From contig NMRA01000105.1 of the NCBI GenBank assembly GCA_002633005.1, forward strand, positions 126,001-190,000: DNA of 64,000 nucleotides, in the 5' to 3' direction. Source of the DNA: Phoronis australis. Taxonomy: Eukaryota; Phoronida; Phoronidae. Below, piece by piece: positions 1 through 11,400 of the stretch. Position 1 is the stretch's first letter. Every line of letters starts with the position of its first letter. Both the position numbers and the translations under genes were made by a program. The notes under the pieces are model-generated. The model made no database searches, had not been told where the DNA came from, and saw only the letters and a list, made by a program, of their open reading frames with translations.

Positions 1-47
1 GTTTATTCACAGCACAGCTGTTGCAATAATTAGACAAGGCAGAGACA

Positions 48-251
48 TCAACTACTTTGCTTGATGTGTCGCAGCATGTGAGAGCTGTCACCACACTGTT
101 TTTGCTCACAAAGCCCAAGCCGTTGCCGTGAACCATCTACCGACACAGTGACATCAACTATATCATTATCAAGGGAATTGGGAGCAAATGACTTGCGTGC
201 CTCTTTGACAGCTTTCTCCATGGACAACGGTGACACAGCTTTCATGACCAA
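48..251 (-). pseudogene. Mutator-like transposase fragment
   Basis: The frame includes DNDIVDVTVSVDGSRQRLG preceded by a region rich in Ala, Lys and Met. The phrase DvtVSvDGtWqrRG is typical of the Mutator-like transposase domain of animal transposons, where it forms the start of the catalytic fold. Here Trp is replaced by Arg, and the frame stops soon after. Fragment 242-433 on the same strand may be a further piece in another frame. Confidence 0.5.
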
Positions 252-433
252 AAATGCAGAAATATTACCAGACTTGAAGATAACGTTGCTTCGATCTGCT
301 TCTTTTTCATCCCGAGGTGCTCCATTCGACTTAGCTCGTTGAGCAATTGGTCTTTCACTTTTTCAGGTACCCTTCGTCCACTAGTATTTTGTACTGTCTG
401 GCAGTCTCCACTTTCCAACTGTGGCCTTTGCAA

Positions 434-1074
434 ACGAACTGCAGTACATTTTGGTTAGGATGTAGGAAACTATAAGAGGCAGTGCACAACAAAACTCATG
501 CCTCAAACATGAATGATGTAGACACATGTTCAGAATTCCTGAACCATTCCTTGTGTAACGTGTGGTGTCTTGATGAAGACGATGATGGTCGATTTAAAAC
601 TTTATTAAGAAAACAATGTCTACTAAACAAAAGGCTGGCTCTACTTCTGAATCTCTACTTCCTGTCCTAACCGAAACACCATTACGAACATTACATCTCT
701 CCCTACCTTTAATGAAAAGCTTAACGTAAGAAAAAGAAGAAAAACAAGCCCCACTAACAAAAACGCGCTAACCAACTGGTAAGCATAACACATCTAAAGT
801 ACAAGAAAGAGTCCGATCTAGGTCATCACATAGTCTTTGAAACGGTTAGGCAGTCTACGATTAGCCCTGTGAGGGCATGAGTATGAGGAGTATGAGTTGA
901 CACATGGATTTGGTTCTACAGATGGTGTCTTACTTGACACAGCATTCTGGGGGGTCGAAGAATCATATCGGAATTCCTCTTCTGAGCTGGGTCATCAATC
1001 GGTTCTGTTGGTGATCTTTTGAAGAAGGAACTGTTTCGTGTTATCTTGTCTTTGCTACGACGTGCAGTTATCAT
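434..1074. other. No recognised feature
   Basis: Stretch between the Mutator-like fragment and integrase copy 1. I see only short frames; it is probably transposon-derived. Confidence 0.5.
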
Positions 1075-1803
1075 TTAACCTTTCTTGGGAACCATAGTCA
1101 GTGGTCTGGGGTCGTAGGGCATGAGAGCATATGGTTTACTCTTCAGTAGAACACTGTCACCAACATCAATGTCTGAAGGCGTTACATAACTCTTGCGGTC
1201 TGCGTACTGCTTCATAGTTGCTTTAGCTTTTTCGTCATTTTCACGCAAGTTTATATTGATGGTTTCCATAGCAACGTGAGGAATGTTGGTGCTCACGACG
1301 TGATTGAAGATAACAGATGTCAGAGTGAACCCTGTTGAACTGTGAAGAGTATTACAATAGGCGGGTAACATAGCATCCATGGCTTGCTTCCAACTTTTTT
1401 GTTCTGCAACTGCTGCTTTAATAGCTTTCTTGAGGTATCTCATGAAATGTTCAGTCTCACCATTTGCATGGGTCTACAGAGGAGTGATTTTTCTGTGCTT
1501 GAACCCCGCATGAGTTGCATACTTCGCGAACTCTGAACTATTGAAGAGAGGGCCATTATCAGTCTTAACAATGTCTGGTATCCCGTACTCTGAGAATACT
1601 TGATCGAACTTCGGAATAACTGATTTGGCGGTTAACAAAGACAACAGTTCTACAACTACATAACGTGAAAACTCATCCTGAATCACGAGCATGTATTCGC
1701 CATTGGGCAAATGTCTTAAATCGGCACTTAATTCGGACCAACATTGTTGCAGTAACGGGCTCATCTGTAAAGGTTCACGTGATATCATTGTGAGGGATGC
1801 CAC
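1075..1803 (-). pseudogene. Ty3/gypsy retrotransposon integrase remnant (copy 1)
   Basis: Two frames on the minus strand, 1474-1803 and 1075-1443, join into one integrase region. The first has the catalytic core phrases LVIQDEFSRYV and VKTDNGPLFNSSEF, with KHRKITPL at its end. The second begins in the segment that normally follows (catalytic Glu helix) and continues into the C-terminal part. A stop separates them near 1475, so the copy is broken. No LTRs or reverse transcriptase were recognised. Confidence 0.75.
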
Positions 1804-2587
1804 TTCGTCATTGTAACCTCACTAGGTTTGGAACGGCTCCCAAATCGCTTTAGTCAGTTCCCCAAGCCAAGTAAATGAAAAATTTTGTAAGCTAAAGTAA
1901 AAGCTAAAAAGTTGAGACTCTAACCAGATAGTAACAAGATCCGATAGGGTTAAAAAGTTGAGAGTCTCACCAGATCCAGTAGCATCCAAAGTTTGAGTGT
2001 GAGGGGCCCATTTTTATAAGGGAATTCACACCGCGAATGTACCAAACTGCGTTAAAATAGGGTCTCAAGTTAAATGTAAAAACCAATCAAAATACAACTA
2101 AAGATTTTGTCATCAGAATTACCAAATAAGGAAATTGACCAACATACACCCCTTTAAATAACCCAATCTAGCTTTTGGAATTATTAAACATAGCCTTAAC
2201 TGACGACTCAATTTTACGCACATCTCCACCAGTAGACGGCACTCCCGTTGCACTTGCATAGCCATTGTTTGTGGTGAGTAAACTGTAACCATAGACTATC
2301 TATAGAGTGTCTTTGCTGTAACTAGATCTGTTGTGTTCACTGTGGAGCTGGATAGAGGGTAGACATATTACTCTTGAGCGTGAACTGGTGTCACCTAAGG
2401 AAGACAGCTGAATATGTAATAGTTGACCAGACAAATAGCTGATCATGCCAAGACATGGGGGGTGTATGAGTGTATACAAATAATATGGAGGATGTTGACA
2501 GTGGGTAATTAGACGCAGAGAGAAAAGCCACATAACCAACTGGGATATGTGGGACAACAATAGTAAAAACGAGTTAGATATAATTTA

Positions 2588-2746
2588 CCGTAATCGTTCG
2601 GGTTAACGCCCTGGGCGGTTAAATTGGCGAATCCAAACAATCATGGGAGGGCGCTTAACCGAGCAGTGGGCGGTTAAATCGAAAATCAACTTAAAGTCGG
2701 GGATGGGCGGTTAACTGAGCATGGGCGTTAACCCGAACGATTACGG
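2588..2746. mobile_element. 159-bp MITE with 26-bp terminal inverted repeats and TA target duplication
   Basis: The left end ccgtaatcgttcgggttaac and the right end gttaacccgaacgattacgg are perfect reverse complements, and match further to gccc/gggc. TA flanks both sides, as for Tc1/mariner-type insertions. Inside, gggcggttaa occurs three times in the same orientation. There is no coding capacity. Confidence 0.85.
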
Positions 2747-2823
2747 TATACTTTACAGTTTTCTAACACTAGAGGTCACTCTTAGAGGAAGCCTGTTATC
2801 ATGCAGCTTTATCGTTATGTTTC

Positions 2824-3244
2824 CGGTATTTTCCGTTGATAAGCCCATGCGATGAAGTGACCATGGGCGTTTATTCGGAAAATTATGCCCATGGGCATTT
2901 GTTTGGTGTTGCAACTTCTGGTGTAAAGTGTCCATTTAATGAGGCCTCTTAAAAACCAACTCAGCGTCAACTTGTAGCTTCAAATTTAGTTTTGTGAAGC
3001 GTTCATCATTTATAAATATGAATGAAGTGTTGGCCTACTATGAATTTATTCACTTAAATTTAAAAAGCACAATTTTATGCAAAAAAACGCTTATATTTGC
3101 ATATCAGCAGTCGAGGCTACAACTTTCCATTTACGCACCCCCTTTTCCGAAGAAATGCCCGGGTGTTTATTTGACGTTATGCCTGAAAATTTTCATTTTC
3201 CGCATACAAGGCCATGGGCTTATCTATGGAAAATCCCTGTACCG
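2824..3244 (+). mobile_element. MITE-like dispersed repeat, copy 1 (inverted copy at 16630-17072)
   Basis: The ends are cggtattttccgttgataag and, inverted, cggtacagggattttccata, so the element has imperfect terminal inverted repeats containing attttccrtagataagccc. The interior aligns along most of its length with the reverse complement of 16630-17072 (shared phrases: ttggtgttgcaacttytggtg, gcgtcaactt, ttcatcattata-like). Open frames inside are not meaningful. Confidence 0.75.
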
Positions 3245-4879
3245 TCGTGCGTCAACGTTTTGGCAAGGATTTTGGATTGTACGAGGCAGCGACAGCGTGT
3301 GAAGAGAAAGGACCGTGGTTTAATGAGATTTTCATTGTCGCAAATCGGGGTTAGTAAATTCAGTTTGCGAAGTTGACTTCTGTTGTGCAGGAAAGCAGCT
3401 ATGGTATTGTATTACTCAAATTTATACATGATAGGACGATGTCTTCGTGAATCACCCTTTTGGCTTAATTTAGGCCCAGGTGTGTGAGATCTACTGGTTT
3501 GCTGGGGTTATTATCAAGATCCAGTTTGCGTCCCAAATCAATCACAATTGTATCACTGAGCTTAAAAGTTTCTTTGACTCCATGTTGTTAAGTCGCAAGT
3601 ATTGCTCCAGATTGTCAAGATTTACTGATAATTTGTCGAACTGGTCATTCAGCAGCTGTATTCCTTTATTCCTTTGTTTTTCTGGTCAAGGATTGTCTTG
3701 TAGTAAACCTTTATGTGATCCAGGGCAGGCTGGAACAGTTGTTCACGAAGTGCTTTATAAACTTGAGGCAATGTGAGTGCTTTTTCCTGCTTAGCAATGC
3801 CATTATTGGGGACAAATAAAACAACACAAGTATAATATTATATTTTAAGTTGTATTGGGAATTTCAGGATCATAGCTCTACAAATAATTATTTCACAGAA
3901 GGTACCTGATGGGCACCTTAATTACAAGTGATAACACACCCGATTTGCAATACCCAGTGTGTAATTGAGTGGCACATGTTAGTACAATACCAAGTGGATA
4001 CATAATACCAAATGGGTATTGGCCGATTGCCTACCAACTGGGTCGAACAAAATAGCAAATTCAATAATAAGTACCAAGTGGGTACAAACTGCCAAATGGG
4101 CAAATATCATATAAAGTACCAAGTGGGTACACCAAACAGCCAACTGGGCTATAACAACCTGGCAAAGCAGGTTTTGGACAAGCTGAGTGAGCAGACCAGC
4201 CGGAGTGATAAAAAGAGATATTGCAAGGAAGGTGGTGTTGTGGCTCAGTGTGTGCCGAGAGCTGTGACCAGGGTGGAGAGAGGCAATCCATACTGTCAGA
4301 CGCTCGGGTGCAGCACTGGTCGGTAACCGATGAAATCGTTTCTTGCTTGACAGCAACCCGCTCCGTGCTTCAAGGAGGTCCAGCAGTGACTAATAACAAC
4401 AATAAACAGCAGCAGATTGGGTTCGACACGGGGTAGGGAGAGTGGGATGGGTATAAAACGGGTTTAGTAGAGAGTTGATTGAAGTCAGGGCAGGGAGGGT
4501 GGGATAGGTTGACTAATTGTGTGATTAGTAAAAGTTACGAGTGAATGTACTGTAGACTGAGGCTGGGACAACCGGAAGCTGGAGATTGAGAACAACCAGA
4601 GCTACCAATGGACTAGATAGGTACTAACTAGGAGTTGGATATGAAGGTTGAAGGGGTGTAGAATAATATTTGCCCAAATAACAGGATTTATGTCAGAGTG
4701 CCATAAATCTCATTATTTGAGTGTGGTTCATGCGGGCGGCCCCCATGACGAAAGTTGAGGGTTGTTCGAGTCGTTTTTTGCTTTGTCACTTAAGGAAGCG
4801 TTATCTTTGTTTGCATATACCTCTATATTGATCCATTACAACTCATTACTGGTGAGATATAAGAACATGGTGATTGCAG
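3245..4879. other. No gene recognised
   Basis: Apart from the ccaa-tggg cluster at 3900-4160 I see nothing supportable; the open frames do not resemble a known family. Confidence 0.5.
3900..4160. repeat. Cluster of short palindromic ccaa-n-tggg motifs
   Basis: accaagtggatac, ccaaatgggtatt, ccaactgggt, accaagtgggtac (twice), gccaaatgggc and gccaactgggc are spaced 20-45 bases apart in unrelated AT-rich sequence. Confidence 0.6.
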
Positions 4880-5900
4880 TGGCCCCATCGACGTAACGCT
4901 TCATCTTCTCCTTAGCAATTGCATCATTTTTCTCAGCCGCCTTCCGTGTGCTGTCGTCGTCACCACATAAACGATGTGTAACAATTTTTGTTTGGAGATC
5001 GTGTCCACACAATAACTTATGCGGCGCGTATTTTGTGGAGTAATGTGGGTCACTCTATACTGCCAAAGGAAAATGTACAATTCTTGTTTCCAATTCTTCT
5101 CTTCCATTACTGCATCAACGGTTTGTTAAATGCTTCCACTTGAGCATTTGCTCGAGGCCACAATGGCGTGATACGCCTGTGTTTAAAACCACAATACTTT
5201 GCAAAGTCGTAAAACGAATGAGATTGAAGCAGGCTCCCATTATCCGACTTTACGACTTTCACTCCAAATAACAAAAATAGTTTATCCATCACGGGAATCA
5301 GAGTATTCGCTGACGTCGACTAACCATCTCAACTACGGGATATCGGGAATATTCGTCTATAACAACGAATAAATAATCATTAGATGGTAACGGCCTACAA
5401 AAATCAACACTCAAATTTTCCCATGGCCCATCAGGCATAGGGCTCATTCATAATGGCTCCAATACAGGCTTTTCTCATTGACAACTTGACACGCATAACA
5501 ATTTCGTATCCTGATTTCTACCAAAACATTCATGGGAAACCAGCAGGAATCCCTTCATTCGCTGCACTCCCTGATGACCTTCATGAGCTATGTCAACAGC
5601 TCGGTTACGCAATGCTGCAGGCATAACAATTTGTTTGCCTCTCAGTAGTAAACAATCATCAACACGTGAGTTTCCTCACGCACATTGGAGAAATCTATGA
5701 ACTCGTTGAGGTTAACATCCTCATCGAAGGACAACAACTTGACTTCGAACCAACGGCTGTTTCTCACAAATTCCACGACTTTTCATCATTGTAGCATCGG
5801 CTCTTGTAGCACTTTTGATATCATCGAGTGATATCGCTTTAGGATGAGTTCTCAGAAACCATGAAGTTACATGCACTAATCATTCCAAGAATACGTCATC
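4880..5900 (-). pseudogene. Ty3/gypsy integrase remnant (copy 2), from the zinc-binding region on
   Basis: Frame 5107-5292 has VVKSDNGSLLQSHSFYDFAK and KHRRITPLWPRANAQVEAFN, the integrase core around the second Asp and the catalytic Glu. Frame 4901-5107 is its C-terminal continuation, shifted in frame. Between 5300 and 5700 the minus strand still shows scattered pieces of the upstream core and of the HHCC-type region (AHEGHQG-like words), with stops and shifts. It differs enough from copy 1 to be a separate insertion. Confidence 0.7.
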
Positions 5901-7027
5901 ATGTCGTATGGTCTAGCTGCACTCAGTCCCATATGAATCATACCAGGATACTACAGGTCCCATAGTTCTTTTTTTGATTGGAAGTTTAACTGGGGCATGT
6001 GCAATAATGTCCAAACCAGAAATTCCTGATGTCATGGCCTTGATTGTCTTAAAACTGTGGATTATTTGCCATAGACCGCTTGTTGCATGATTCAACAGTA
6101 TAAGGCATAGCCTCCTTTATGAGGAGTCTGAGGGTGCCATCATTCTTGTCTAAGATTTGAACACCAGAGTAATCTATAGTGTGACCAGAAGTGTGTTCAA
6201 TAGAGTGAGTGCCCGCAAGCGATTTGAGTGCCCTCGTCCTGAACAGCTGTGTTTACGTTAGCTCTTGCGAGCGCTCGCAAACAACCCCGAGAGCATGTTC
6301 GCTTAGATTTCCAAGATGGCGTCCTGCGAAGGCTTCACGTCTGCAACATATGAACCCATTATGGTTATGCAACACGAAAACTAACCTCAAAAGTTGACCG
6401 ACTCATCCGAAAGTGCGACTTAAATTGTGGGTCGCTGTAGCGAGGAACAGTTTCCTCAATGTAATTTTCGATTCTTGTCGTTCCAAAGCCTTCACGGTTG
6501 TTGTCATGGGCTGCCGATATTAATATTGGCAAAGATTAATCATATTTATTGCTCAGTACGCCATAGGAAGGACGGTTAGTGTTAAGCTCATCGGCTAAGA
6601 TGTTCAACACAATCTGCTTCAGAGTCGCAATACTGGATCTCACAGTGAGCGCTCACAGGTGTTCAGGAGCTGTTCCTTGTGTTCGCGAGTACACGCTAGC
6701 GGGTGAACACGCTTCAGTTGTTAAAGAATGATTAAGAACTGCAGTGTGCACAATAGAAGCATTGGTTCATTTGGGCTCCAACTATTTTGATTTCTGGTCT
6801 TTCCCCTCAGAATGCATTTTGACCTGTACCTTTTTCAGTCTGTTCTCCAGCTGTGTCACCTGATTGAATAACTGTGAACTTTTGTCTTGTGAATGGTTTA
6901 TATCTTTGTTTACTTACGCTCTAATTTTAAATTTCCTGCTCATGTTTTAGCCAAAAATAAATGTGTTGCCATTAATTCCTTAACTGTCTTCCCAGATATA
7001 TTTGTGTTCATTTTATTTTTACCTTAG
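5901..7027. other. Transposon debris and SLC35B4-like intron
   Basis: No coding exon was recognised. It contains the palindrome tgcgagcgctcgca near 6267 and a polypyrimidine tract leading to the acceptor at 7027. Confidence 0.45.
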
Positions 7028-7290
7028 CGGCAGAGTGTTCATCACTAACAGTCACCATGGTTTGTACTCTCAGGAAGTTGTTTAATATCTTATTCTCTGT
7101 GTATTACTTCAACAACTCCTTCACAGTGTATCACTGGTTTGGCACTTTCCTGGTTTTTACAGGCAGTCTTTTGTTTGTTGATGCTTTCCCAGAAATTGCA
7201 AGGGCCTTAGAAAAAGCTAAAATTAAGTATGTTCCCACCGAAAGAAAAGGTTCAGAAACACTGCCACCTTGTGAGCAATCCATAAAATAA
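7028..7290 (+). CDS. SLC35B4: Last exon of an SLC35B4-like UDP-sugar transporter
   Basis: After the acceptor accttag, a phase 1 exon reads AECSSLTVTM, then VCTLRKLFNILFSVYYFNNS and FTVYHWFGTFLVFTGSLLF, then a hydrophilic tail and TAA. This matches the end of SLC35B4, a Golgi/ER UDP-xylose and UDP-GlcNAc transporter: the TLRKf motif before the last pair of membrane helices and the hWlGT.fVF.GtL.y motif. The internal Met at 7057 is not a start. Earlier exons were not found in the 7 kb upstream, which is mostly transposon debris, so they are probably outside the window. The gene points toward the ADAMTS gene (tail to tail). Confidence 0.8.
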
Positions 7291-8398
7291 AGCAGTGGTA
7301 ATGTACATTTCCTTGAAAAGAGCTTTAATGGTCCACTCACACCATCTTGGTGAAAATGTAGAATGCTCAAACTTACCAAGGTACAACCCCAGTTTTGTTC
7401 ATGACGAGGTCTTATTTTACCGATATAGGCATCCCAATATAGAGATCTTTTTTCATCAACCTAGAAATCCACTGTTAGCACATTTGCATGTGGAAATAAG
7501 TTTTTTGCCGGTGTCTCTCTGTGGGAATGTTGAAATAGTGTTACATGGAAAGTATTGTTTTAGGTTGATGGATTATATTGTAATGTGAATTATGGTTGAG
7601 ATTCTTCATTATCCGTTGAATTTGTGAAAGATTTAAATGTTGATTACGAGGAAGCAGTGTGACAGGTGATCACTTTCTTTACTCGAGTTTGTGGGTTCGA
7701 GTCTCACTGGGTCACAATGCCAGGTGCTTTAGTTGGGTTTGTAGCTCCTCGACTATACATTGATAAAGCACAAAAATGGTTCCAGGTGATCAGTGCAATG
7801 GGCCACATGCACGTTCTGAGCACGTCTGGTACAACATGTATCAGATCGCCTGGATTTATCTTTTTTATTGATGCCTGTACATACTGGATGGCCAAAAGAA
7901 AGTGCTTCGTGGTTGCGGCTATGTACTGGGGTTCCTTCTCATTTATTTGTGTTGAATGAGTCACAGAGAATTTTCGGCAATAGCCACAGAGGTCGCGGTG
8001 TTTAAAACTGGTTCTCAAAAATATGGGACCCCTGTAAATGGCTATTACCAAATGTTCCACCACAGTGTGGATTGAACTGAAGAATCTTAACCATAAGCAA
8101 GTGAAAATATTGCTGGCCATTAACAATTATAGTATTCTCAGTTTAGGATTCTACATGGCGGATTGGTGAAATTTTAAATTTATTATTCATGATGCATAAT
8201 GCCAAAATGGTGCTTTGTCGTATTTAGGCTCTGTACCGTACCCACTGACAGACAAAATTTTGATTGTTCAAAACAATTCTGGTCCCCTTTGAAAAATGAA
8301 CTACCGGTAAGTGTTCTTTTGGTAATTAGATTGGCTCGAAATAGGTTATATTTTACCATTTTGTGAATTTCATGTAAATACTGTATGCCAAATTAAGT
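7291..8398 (+). other. Probable 3' UTR of the SLC35B4-like gene with a SINE
   Basis: No coding potential was recognised. It contains a tRNA-related SINE copy (7640-7812) and, near 7966-8055, a segment sharing the phrase aaaactggttctcaaaa with the foldback at 39139-39266. Confidence 0.4.
7640..7812 (+). mobile_element. tRNA-like SINE, fourth family, copy 1
   Basis: It contains the B box gggttcgagtctcactgggt and the tail aaaatggttccaggtgatca. The same pair of phrases occurs at 33735-33911. Confidence 0.6.
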
Positions 8399-8404
8399 AA
8401 TAAA
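8399..8404 (+). terminator. Candidate polyadenylation signal for the SLC35B4-like gene
   Basis: AATAAA followed within 20 bases by the GT-rich stretch gatgtgggagtgtt. It would give a 3' UTR of about 1.1 kb that contains a SINE. Another AATAAA overlaps the stop region near 7285, and one lies at about 10403, so this choice is a guess. Confidence 0.35.
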
Positions 8405-11400
8405 GATGTGGGAGTGTTCCTCACAGCAGCAAGTCATGGTAAGAATGTTAGAGCTAAAGACATCTGCTGCCCCCTGGCATTAGCATTGGGAGATATTTAC
8501 TCCATGGGCAAGTACTTACTGTGCAGACATAGGGGCATATTTCCACTGTTTTGTACAAGAGAGACTGCTTGAAGCTGGCCGGTAACATCAGACACAACTC
8601 TTATGCTACCTCCTACAGTTGCTTCATGATAAAGTTTCACTGAATGTGTGAATTTGATCCATACAAAGCAGTATACAGTACACAAAGCTATGCCCCCGAG
8701 CACACACATGGCTTTCAGCAAAAATGCAAACAGTGCTTTCCCCTGGTTACAAACAAAAGTGCGTTGCTAGTTGTTTACGCTGGATGTTCTTTTGTGCATT
8801 TTGGAATTAACAGTTCCTTAACATTTTGTTAATATTTGTTCTATTTTTGTATTAATTTGTCCGCTAAGCGGTTTGATTTTCACGGTATTCATTTATTGGA
8901 GGAGTCAAGTAAAGCATTTCGGGCTCCACGTTGGAATAAGGAGTTAAGTTTATGTAGGCCCTTATCAACAAGTTTTTAATTAGCCAGTATATTGCCCAAT
9001 AGTTACGAAAAAATTCAAAAGTCAGAAGAATTTTGATTATTAAGTTATAATAAGGTTGAATGACCATTATTTTCAAGAAAAGAAAGGTGCTTTCACGGAA
9101 AATTAATGGTACCAATGAAATGACCAAATTTCATATGACATAAATGTTCGGGATGAAATCTCAAAGCTGCTGTTACTGTTTTCTAAATTATCAGAGTTCT
9201 TATGCTATTTTCAAATTTTTCCATAAAAACAATTCCACAGAGGGCTTTGGAAAACTGTCCACAGAGCAGTATCTGAAAGTTTCAAATGAATACGTTGAGC
9301 CATTTCTGACATACGGTGCTACGACGTTAGAGAAATTTGAACATTTTGCCAGGGTCCAACATAATCTTAATTTCTATGCACAGTCAAGCAGTTAGTTTTA
9401 AATATGGTGGCTGTTGGAAAATTTTTTGAATCAGTGGTCACCCACACAGCCTGTTTTAATTTGATTCTGGACATTGATTGAAAGTTGTTTTAACTGTTTG
9501 TTTGAATTTTAGACCATAAGGTACAACTGTATACAAAGTTTAGAAAGTAGACTGAGAAAAAATCCATACCGGTATCTATAGATATTCCTTGTAATAATAT
9601 TTAGTTACTGGTTGTAATGCAATTGTTTTTACATGTATAAAATTGAAAAAAAATACAATATTTACAATGTACACCAAGAAGCTTACTGCACTGATAGTCT
9701 GTTGTTAACTAAAGTGTCTGCTCATGCGGACACCCAGGGGGGCTCGAATGATTCCCCTCATTTGGCAAAGTGGGCAAAATGGTCCGCCTCAGGGAAACAA
9801 AACTACTGAAAAAGTAGAAAACGAGACAAAAGTCCACTAAAAAGGCAGGAACAACTAAAATTTGGCGAATGCACAATTCATAGCTCTGAACGTACCTTAT
9901 GAATTTTAGTAAAAGGTAATTAAACGTTCTCAAAAATACGAGGCGCCCATATTGTAAGCTGAGTATGCAAATGCTACTGCTGCAGTAAGCACAATTTGAA
10001 ACAATCGAATTTACATTTTCTGCTGACAATGACTGCGATCGTTATAGGGTCAGTACGCAATTCTGTAAAAAACGTCGAGCCAATAAATTGGAAGGACGGA
10101 TGGTCGAAGTCCCTTGTTGCTGAATTTTTTTGCTTAAAACGCAGACAAAAAAGGTCCTCTCTGCGATGACATGCTGTTCTCTTCAGAAGGTGCAACTCGA
10201 GTTTTATTTCAAAAATTTGTTGAGCTGGTCATGGCAGTTAATACTGTGCACATCGAGTGCACACATTGTATGTTTTTAGAATCCATTTTAAGAGAAGAGT
10301 GCTTAAAAATATTTATGACACAACCCTTGGTTAATGTCAGTTTCTGTGTATTCCTATTTATTGACCTTGAAAACTTTTAAGTGTGACTATTGTGTTTCAT
10401 GGAAATAAACTAGATACCACAAATTTTAAGTGAAGTGTTTTAATTTTTAATTATTGTGGTTACTTTTTTACTGTGGGGGTTGCATCTCAATAGGTTACTC
10501 AGCATTCACTCATGAGGTGGTGCTAATTTATGCACTTTTATGTACTGAATAGGTAGATGGCATAGAACTGCCATCCAGAATGTAGGCATTCCATGGGAGA
10601 CAGTCCCATTTAATAACTTAATGCATTCACTGGTAGAGGACTGCCTTTGAAAAAGCAAGATCACACAACACTTCACGAGATTCAACTTGCGTTACAAATG
10701 AAGCACTAAGATCACATTAGCTTTTCACAAAAGTGTCTGAAGTCTGTGGGGTGCAGCCCACTAGGTAGAGCTATTTTCGCACCATATTGTATATTTCAGG
10801 TTCCTCTTTTCTTTTTGTCTTCAGTTTCACTTCGCTAGTTAGAAGACAAAAATAGAATTCTGATTTCTTCTCATAAAATCGGTCTCGCAACATTTCGCAT
10901 TGTGATAGGCTTTCCTTTCCATTACCAACCCACATGCAGGTCTCATTTTTGGATTTGCAATTTCAGGGTTGGCTAAGTTTACTCCAAAGCATTTTCTCAG
11001 ATCATCAATGTCCATGTTCTTAAGGCCAACCACAATTTTCAAAGCAAAGGTAGTTCTTAGAACAGCATGCCTACATTGGTCTTACCTGCAAGGAACCGGG
11101 TCACTGAACCAGGTCACTGAACCCCTCTAAAGAATTGTTCACTCATTTAGCACAATATGACCGACAAATGAAATTCTATTTTGTAAAATTTCTGCACAGA
11201 AATAAAGACTTGAGAAAATTGTAGTCTCTTGCTAGCACGACTTGTACTGTGTAGTGTCACAGAACTACTTTTGGTAAATTTTCCATTAATTGTAGTTACG
11301 TATTTTAAAAAATGGGACAATGATATTTTTGTCAACTATTTGCACAAAATAGGCAGACAATTAACACGATTTATTCTGATTTTCAGCCAGAGCCAGTTGA

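Noticed and set aside
4012-4326. 104-codon plus-strand frame
   Set aside because: It runs through the ccaa-tggg motif cluster and has no family resemblance.
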